From Streptomyces qinglanensis (GTDB taxonomy: Bacteria > Actinomycetota > Actinomycetes > Streptomycetales > Streptomycetaceae): a stretch of 64,000 bases of DNA. The notes beneath the pieces were generated by a model. That model worked only from the letters and a program-made list of their open reading frames with translations, was not told the origin of the DNA and did not search any database. The stretch is from positions 124,001-188,000 of the forward strand of contig NZ_FOGO01000011.1 in the NCBI RefSeq assembly GCF_900111245.1, in the 5' to 3' direction. Positions 60,347 to 64,000 of this stretch are shown piece by piece; positions within the stretch are counted from its first letter, which is position 1, and every line of letters begins with the position of its first letter. Both the position numbers and the translations under genes were made by a program.

Positions 60347-60850
60347 CTACAGCCCACAGCGGATGCGCTTGGTCTTGGTGATCAGCTTCTCCGGAGTGTC
60401 ACCCACACCGAGGATGTCGACGTCCACCAGGCTGCGGAATGAGTGCCGCTTGCTGGGCTTATGGCACCTCTTGCGCGCGACCGCCACCTTTCCGCTTCCC
60501 CCACCGGACTTGACGATCTTGGGATTCTTCTTCTGCCCGGAGCCGCCCGGCCGGGCAATCGTCTTCCATCCCTTCTTGGTGTGAACCTGGATCCACACCT
60601 TCACCTTGGCCCTGGTGCCCGAACCGCTGTACTTCTTCCAGCCGCCGTGAGCGGACAGCTCCCTGGGAGGTGTCTTCGAGACGTGTACGGGGTCTCCGAG
60701 AGTGCGGAACCGTCCGACCCCGACGGTCCCTGCCGGGGAGTTGGTATCGGTGGTTGAGCTCGTGCCAGTGGTGTCGGCTGCTGCCGGAGCAGCCGAGCCC
60801 CCGAGGATCAGAAGTGCCGCAGCGACCGATGTGCCTATCACGCGTCGCAA
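60347..60850 (-). CDS. Secreted basic protein of unknown function
   Basis: This 167-residue protein has a signal peptide: M-R-R-V-I-G-T-S-V-A-A-A-L-L-I-L-G-G-S-A-A, with cleavage after A-P-A-A-A near residue 25. The mature part is rich in Lys, Arg, Gly, Ser and Thr (G-W-K-K-Y-S-G-S-G-T-R-A-K-V-K-V-W-I-Q-V-H-T-K-K-G-W), with beta-like strands. No family is recognised. The likely start is TTG 60850 with AGGGGGG 3-4 nt upstream, giving an ideal signal peptide; GTG 60841 in frame is an alternative. It is upstream of the hypothetical gene in a possible operon. Confidence 0.78.
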   Translation of the reverse strand: MRRVIGTSVAAALLILGGSAAPAAADTTGTSSTTDTNSPAGTVGVGRFRTLGDPVHVSKTPPRELSAHGGWKKYSGSGTRAKVKVWIQVHTKKGWKTIARPGGSGQKKNPKIVKSGGGSGKVAVARKRCHKPSKRHSFRSLVDVDILGVGDTPEKLITKTKRIRCGL

Positions 60851-61475
60851 GTTCCCCCCTGCGAATGTGTTCGAACGGTGAACATCGGCAACTGTGCTGC
60901 AGTCAGCTTAGGCACGTCAAGTGAATAAATCAGCACCGAAAGTAACCATCATCGGTAGGGCACCCCCTGCCATCCCTCGTCGCGCACCGCCTGCCTCAGC
61001 GACCCCTACTCGTCGCCCCGGACACCCGGCATGCACCGGTCGCAGGAATCGGAGTGGTACTCACAGGCCCTCCTCCCGGAGATTCCACCGGCATCGACCG
61101 TCGTTCTTCACCCGTCCCGCCGCCCAGTGGAAACTCCTGCAGCGCCTCACAGCGATGCGAACAAGCCCCATGGAGAAGGATGTTGTGGTGGCAGGAGCTG
61201 CAGGTGGCACCTCCCGGAACGCCGCACACCTCGTCGGAGCGTTCGCGAAAGCGGCGGAGCCACAGGGGAAACGCCTTCAGAAAGGCGAGATCGTCCCGCC
61301 TTCCCTTGAAAGCCGCGCACTCGCTCCATGATGACTGTGTCAATCCAGAAAGATCTGCGGCCACAGCCAAATGCGCTTACCAAGCAGCTCCATACCTCTG
61401 GCAGGGCGGAGCTTGACCGGAAGCGTCAGTTCAGCCGATGACCACAAGCGCATTGTGCAGCAGACCGCCGCACGC
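60851..61475. other. 625-bp region without a supported gene
   Basis: Several short open frames exist on both strands but none has good codon bias, ribosome binding site or recognisable sequence. The GC content falls towards the right. The plus-strand 60921 frame and the minus-strand 61370 frame both look like noise or remains of a decayed gene. The right half must hold the terminator of the frameshifted lipoprotein. Confidence 0.6.
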
Positions 61476-62281
61476 CTACTGGTATTTCGCCAGCGCCTTG
61501 TTCAAACTGGCGAACTCCTTCGACGGAGTAAGCTTAGGAATCTGCATCAACCCTGAGACGAATTTCGCATTCCGCTTCATACACCCAGGGATATCCTCCT
61601 CTTCAATTCGCCAAGACTCCTCCTCCAGGTCAAACTGGAAGTAATCGTTCGTTCCATGATCAACGACTGCGAGTGGGCCGATCTTCAACTTCTTCCCTTT
61701 GTCGTGCTCCAGGGTGATATCCAGAATCCCGATCCATGGATTCAGAGGGAGATCTGGACCTGTAGTGATGGTGAATTTTTCGTACTTATTGGGAGGGACC
61801 TCGTGTGTCAATTCTCTTGAAATACTGGAAGGGGTCTTGTAGAAGCGCCCTCCAGGATATTCCAGTGGCTGATCGATTGTGAAGTCATAGGTTGCTTCGG
61901 TAGATAGCTCCCCCCCCCCCCGATTTGATGACACCCCTCCAAGTGGCCAGACTTCCGAAATGTCACAATCCCCTTGGAGATGAATGACGGGGCCTTGCCA
62001 AGATTGCTGGCCGTGATGTCAATGTGGACGCCTGCAATTTTGACCTTCTCGCCGGGCCCCTCGGCGGGCTTTTCCACAGCCTCAATTCCAGGCCGGATCT
62101 CTGCCGTAACCTTGGCAAGCTCCAGTTCGGCACGGGGTTTCGACTCCACGGCGCGGTTGTTCCCGTCGCCGCACTGGGACGCGCCGTTGCAGTTGTTGGT
62201 CTTCTGCGACGAGCACCCCGAGAGCGTTGCCAGGATGGATGCCATCACAACGACTGATACCTTGAGTGGCCTAGTCTCCAT
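61476..62281 (-). pseudogene. Lipoprotein split by frameshift at poly-G12
   Basis: Two overlapping minus-strand frames read as one gene broken at a run of 12 G (12 C on the given strand, 61910-61921). The first part begins at ATG 62281, 11 bp before the end of the small membrane-protein gene. It has a signal sequence with lipobox L-S-G-C (Cys23), then N-N-C-N-G-A-S-Q-C-G-D-G-N-N-R. The second frame continues with E-L-S-T-E-A-T-Y-D-F-T-I-D and I-G-I-L-D-I-T-L. A 13-G tract would join them into about 268 residues. As given, translation runs into the wrong frame and ends at 61808. It may be a slippage-controlled gene, a pseudogene, or a base-calling error. No family is recognised. Confidence 0.7.
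61910..61921. repeat. 12-nt poly-C homopolymer
   Basis: Twelve consecutive C (G on the coding strand) interrupt the lipoprotein gene at the frame change. No other homopolymer of this length was noticed in the window. It is a likely slippage site in vivo or in sequencing. Confidence 0.95.
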
Positions 62282-62459
62282 CGGGACGCGATCCATTCTC
62301 GCTTCGGTTGTTGCCGTCGCCACACTGGGAAGAACCGGAGCAGTTGTTGTTGGTCTCCTCCCTCGCTCCGGCGAGAAAGGTGGCGAGTGCGGTAATAACT
62401 GCAGCTACGATCGGTACAACGATCCATGCGATGACTTGCTTCCTGGTAAAACGGGCCAC
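62271..62459 (-). CDS. Small membrane protein with N-N-C-x-G-x-S-Q-C motif
   Basis: This 62-residue protein is basic at the start (V-A-R-F-T-R-K-Q), with one membrane helix (V-I-A-W-I-V-V-P-I-V-A-A-V-I-T-A-L-A-T-F) and then N-N-N-C-S-G-S-S-Q-C-G-D-G-N-N-R. That Cys-containing motif is almost the same as in the downstream lipoprotein, suggesting both bind the same partner or metal outside. The GTG at 62459 has GAGGGGG 4 nt upstream. Its stop (62271) overlaps the lipoprotein start by 11 bp. No known family. Confidence 0.7.
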   Translation of the reverse strand: MARFTRKQVIAWIVVPIVAAVITALATFLAGAREETNNNCSGSSQCGDGNNRSENGSRPDGD

Positions 62460-62558
62460 GGTGCCCCCTCGTATCCATCCGGTGGCAGGACTGCAGGGCA
62501 CACTAAGCGCCTGTCCGAATTCGTTTTCATGAACTACCAGTTGAGGGCAAGAGATCGT

Positions 62559-62930
62559 TCAATCACTCGGCTTCCGCCCCGACCTGCGCGTACTGCGCCT
62601 TGACCTCTGCCGGTCCGCTTCGCGCTGCGCCTCTCGGGCGATCTCATCGACAGCATCCCGGACCAACGCTTCCAGGAATTCCACCTGCTCGCCAGGGATG
62701 TCATTTTCCCCACCCCCCTGCACCTCACGGTCCGAGAACAGATCGCTGTAATCCACAAACCGGGCTTCACTCAGCCATCCCTGCGTCAAACCGGAAACGG
62801 CATCCGCATGTCCGGCCCTACGCGCACCATCCGCCAGAGCCTCCAGCCAGGTGCGGCGCTCCCGCTCCGCATCCCGTAAGCCGCCGATACCATGAACAAA
62901 AAGCAGTTGAGTTCTTCCTGAGCTGCTCAC
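62559..62930 (-). CDS. Truncated alpha/beta-hydrolase-like protein
   Basis: This 123-residue frame starts V-S-S-S-G-R-T-Q-L-L-F-V-H-G-I-G-G, and the V-H-G-x-G oxyanion-type motif is like the N-terminus of alpha/beta hydrolases. It continues T-W-L-E-A-L-A-D-G-A-R-R-A-G-H-A-D and F-V-D-Y-S-D-L-F but has no catalytic Ser/His segment. It ends in a basic R-Q-R-S-R-R-S-T-R-R tail. It is far shorter than a hydrolase, so it may be a fragment. The GTG 62930 has AAGGG 7 nt upstream. It is upstream of the small membrane protein in the same direction. Confidence 0.6.
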   Translation of the reverse strand: MSSSGRTQLLFVHGIGGLRDAERERRTWLEALADGARRAGHADAVSGLTQGWLSEARFVDYSDLFSDREVQGGGENDIPGEQVEFLEALVRDAVDEIAREAQREADRQRSRRSTRRSGRKPSD

Positions 62931-63272
62931 CAAGCGCCCTTTGCTGCTTCCCTCGACCCGACACCACGAATCCCGGCGCTCGCGGGAAGGCAACTGCTGC
63001 ACCCCCGTGCCGCGTTAGGACACCTCCCACGGTACTGCCGTACCCGCCGGTAGGCAGGGGCTTTGCAGTGAACCTCGCCCTTCCCCTGCATGGCTGGGTC
63101 AGGCCGCGCATTGCCAGGTCAAGAAAGTGCGTACGGCCGCGAGGGTCCGTCCGATACGACGGGGCGAGCGGCGCACTCGTCGTGCCGGCTACCAGGGGTC
63201 AGGCCGGTCCGGCGGTGCCGCACCCGCCGCCGGTGCCCCTGGGCTGCGGGCCGCTCCGGTGATCCGCCGGGG
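62931..63272. other. 342-bp gap before DUF397 gene
   Basis: Nothing is recognised here. The DNA is GC-rich again. It should contain the terminator of the DUF397 gene and the promoter of the hydrolase-like operon. No hairpin stands out. Confidence 0.5.
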
Positions 63273-63512
63273 TCAGTGGCAGGTTCGGGCGAGGAAGGCC
63301 GACCAGGCGGCGGGCGGGACGGCGAGCTGGGGGCCGGTGGGGTTCTTGGAGTCCCGGACGTGGACGGTGTGCGGGCAGGCGGCCACCTCGACGCAGTTGC
63401 CGCCGTCGGTGTTGCTGTAGCTCGACTTGCGCCAGGAGACGGCGACCTCGACGCAGGCACCGCCGTCGTCGTTGCTGTAGCTGGACTTGAACCATGCCAG
63501 TTCAGTGCTCAT
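63273..63512 (-). CDS. DUF397 protein with duplicated motif
   Basis: This 79-residue protein is of the DUF397 family, which usually accompanies DUF5753 regulators. The defining motif W-x-K-S-S-Y-S-N-x-x-G-G-x-C-V-E-V-A occurs twice in tandem (about residues 7-24 and 27-44), where DUF397 proteins usually have one. The remainder is V-R-D-S-K-N-P-T-G-P and W-S-A-F-L. It is proposed to act with, or to antagonise, the neighbouring HTH regulator. The ATG overlaps the regulator stop by 4 bp. The duplicated DNA is about 60 bp. Confidence 0.9.
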   Translation of the reverse strand: MSTELAWFKSSYSNDDGGACVEVAVSWRKSSYSNTDGGNCVEVAACPHTVHVRDSKNPTGPQLAVPPAAWSAFLARTCH

Positions 63513-64000
63513 AGCTCCTCCGCCAACTTGCTGATGAACCGCGCTGACTCGTCCGGGTTGAGAGCCTGCCGCAGGATCATTTCATGCCGCTGGATGAAGT
63601 TGCCTACCTTCTCCGGCTGTGAATAGAGCACGCCCATCTCCTGGCCCTCCTCGTAGGCAAGGTACTCGTGGTCCGGGGTCTTCAGGAGTGTGAAGGGACC
63701 TCGGAGTCCAGCGTGAACGCCTCGGTCAGTTGGCAGGACCTGAATGTTCACATGACGCGGCCGTCCTGTCTCGACCAGGCGCAGAAGCTGGTCACGCCAT
63801 GAGTCGATGTCACCAACCTGCCGGCGCAGCGCAGCCTCTTCCATCACGAAGCTGAACGCCTTGGTCTGTCGTGACAGCAGGGCCTGTCGCTCCAATCGCC
63901 CCTTGATCCGTTCCTCGATCGTCTCGTCGTCCAGTGGAGGACAGTGGGCGGCCAGCAGAGCGCGGACGTACCCCGTGGTTTGCAGTAGCCCGGGTACGAA
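63509..64000 (-). CDS. DUF5753/HTH regulator (C-terminal part, start beyond window)
   Basis: A reading frame of 163 residues runs to the window end and lacks a start. It reads V-P-G-L-L-Q-T-T-G-Y-V-R-A-L-L, then R-Q-A-L-L-S, then N-I-Q-V-L-P-T-D-R-G-V-H-A-G-L-R-G-P-F-T-L-L, then V-L-Y-S-Q-P-E-K-V. This is the C-terminal DUF5753 domain of the Scr1/helix-turn-helix regulators of Streptomyces. The N-terminal HTH domain should lie beyond 64000. It is in operon with the DUF397 gene. A phage-defence or development role is sometimes assumed but is not shown here. Confidence 0.92.
   Translation of the reverse strand, partial: FVPGLLQTTGYVRALLAAHCPPLDDETIEERIKGRLERQALLSRQTKAFSFVMEEAALRRQVGDIDSWRDQLLRLVETGRPRHVNIQVLPTDRGVHAGLRGPFTLLKTPDHEYLAYEEGQEMGVLYSQPEKVGNFIQRHEMILRQALNPDESARFISKLAEEL

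Noticed and set aside
60921..61370. Open frames of 136 and 124 codons on opposite strands
   Set aside because: Neither has recognisable family, good codon bias or a convincing ribosome binding site.

Overview
The window is a very GC-rich actinomycete chromosome segment, almost certainly from a Streptomyces or close relative. The evidence is frequent GTG/TTG starts, 4-bp ATGA/GTGA operon overlaps, Gly/Ala/Pro-rich disordered tails, Streptomyces-type families (DUF397/DUF5753 pair, HTH-TM-DUF2690 protein, PspC sensor kinase, DUF3017), and the order icmB-pcrA ... sucCD ... purNH ... folD ... mdh. From memory that order resembles S. coelicolor SCO4797-SCO4827 read in reverse; I could not check this.

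Layout. (1) 0.2-7.7 kb: a minus-strand choline/glycine-betaine cassette (betaine-aldehyde dehydrogenase, GMC choline dehydrogenase, ABC ATPase, double-length permease, lipoprotein binding protein). (2) 8-16 kb: regulator/transporter pairs (LysR with a DHA2 exporter, ArsR-like with an MFS protein, MarR with a tautomerase), a secreted protein and an NTF2-like protein. (3) 16-33 kb: core metabolism (mdh, folD, purH, purN, sucC, sucD) interspersed with Streptomyces membrane/regulatory proteins: HTH-TM-DUF2690, DUF3017, an FHA-like protein, a DUF6350 membrane protein, and a sigma-like protein with a predicted membrane anchor. (4) 33.4-42.0 kb: two divergent operons. The minus-strand one is MoxR AAA ATPase - DUF5682 - VWA, coupled by 4-bp overlaps. 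The plus-strand one is SWIM zinc finger - DUF5691. This is the most unusual functional unit in the window. DUF5682 carries two GX2H motifs, a Glu and an R-E-x-x-M motif like the Tiki/TraB/EreA superfamily. (5) 42-51.4 kb: icmB, an M23 peptidase, PcrA helicase, an NlpC/P60 hydrolase and a class II aldolase. (6) 51.4-59.2 kb: a repeat-rich membrane protein, DoxX, and a divergent envelope-stress-like module (PspC/LiaF-like protein and a small membrane protein versus a PspC-histidine kinase and a LuxR response regulator). (7) 59.5-64 kb: an accessory stretch with lower GC and little I recognise. It holds a lipoprotein gene broken at a 12-nt poly-C tract, a truncated alpha/beta-hydrolase-like gene, and a DUF397/DUF5753 pair whose regulator runs off the window end.

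I saw no rRNA or tRNA genes, CRISPR arrays or intact insertion sequences. Intergenic regions are rich in long GC hairpins, including a perfect 50-bp palindrome, and in short tandem repeats, several of which extend into coding regions.
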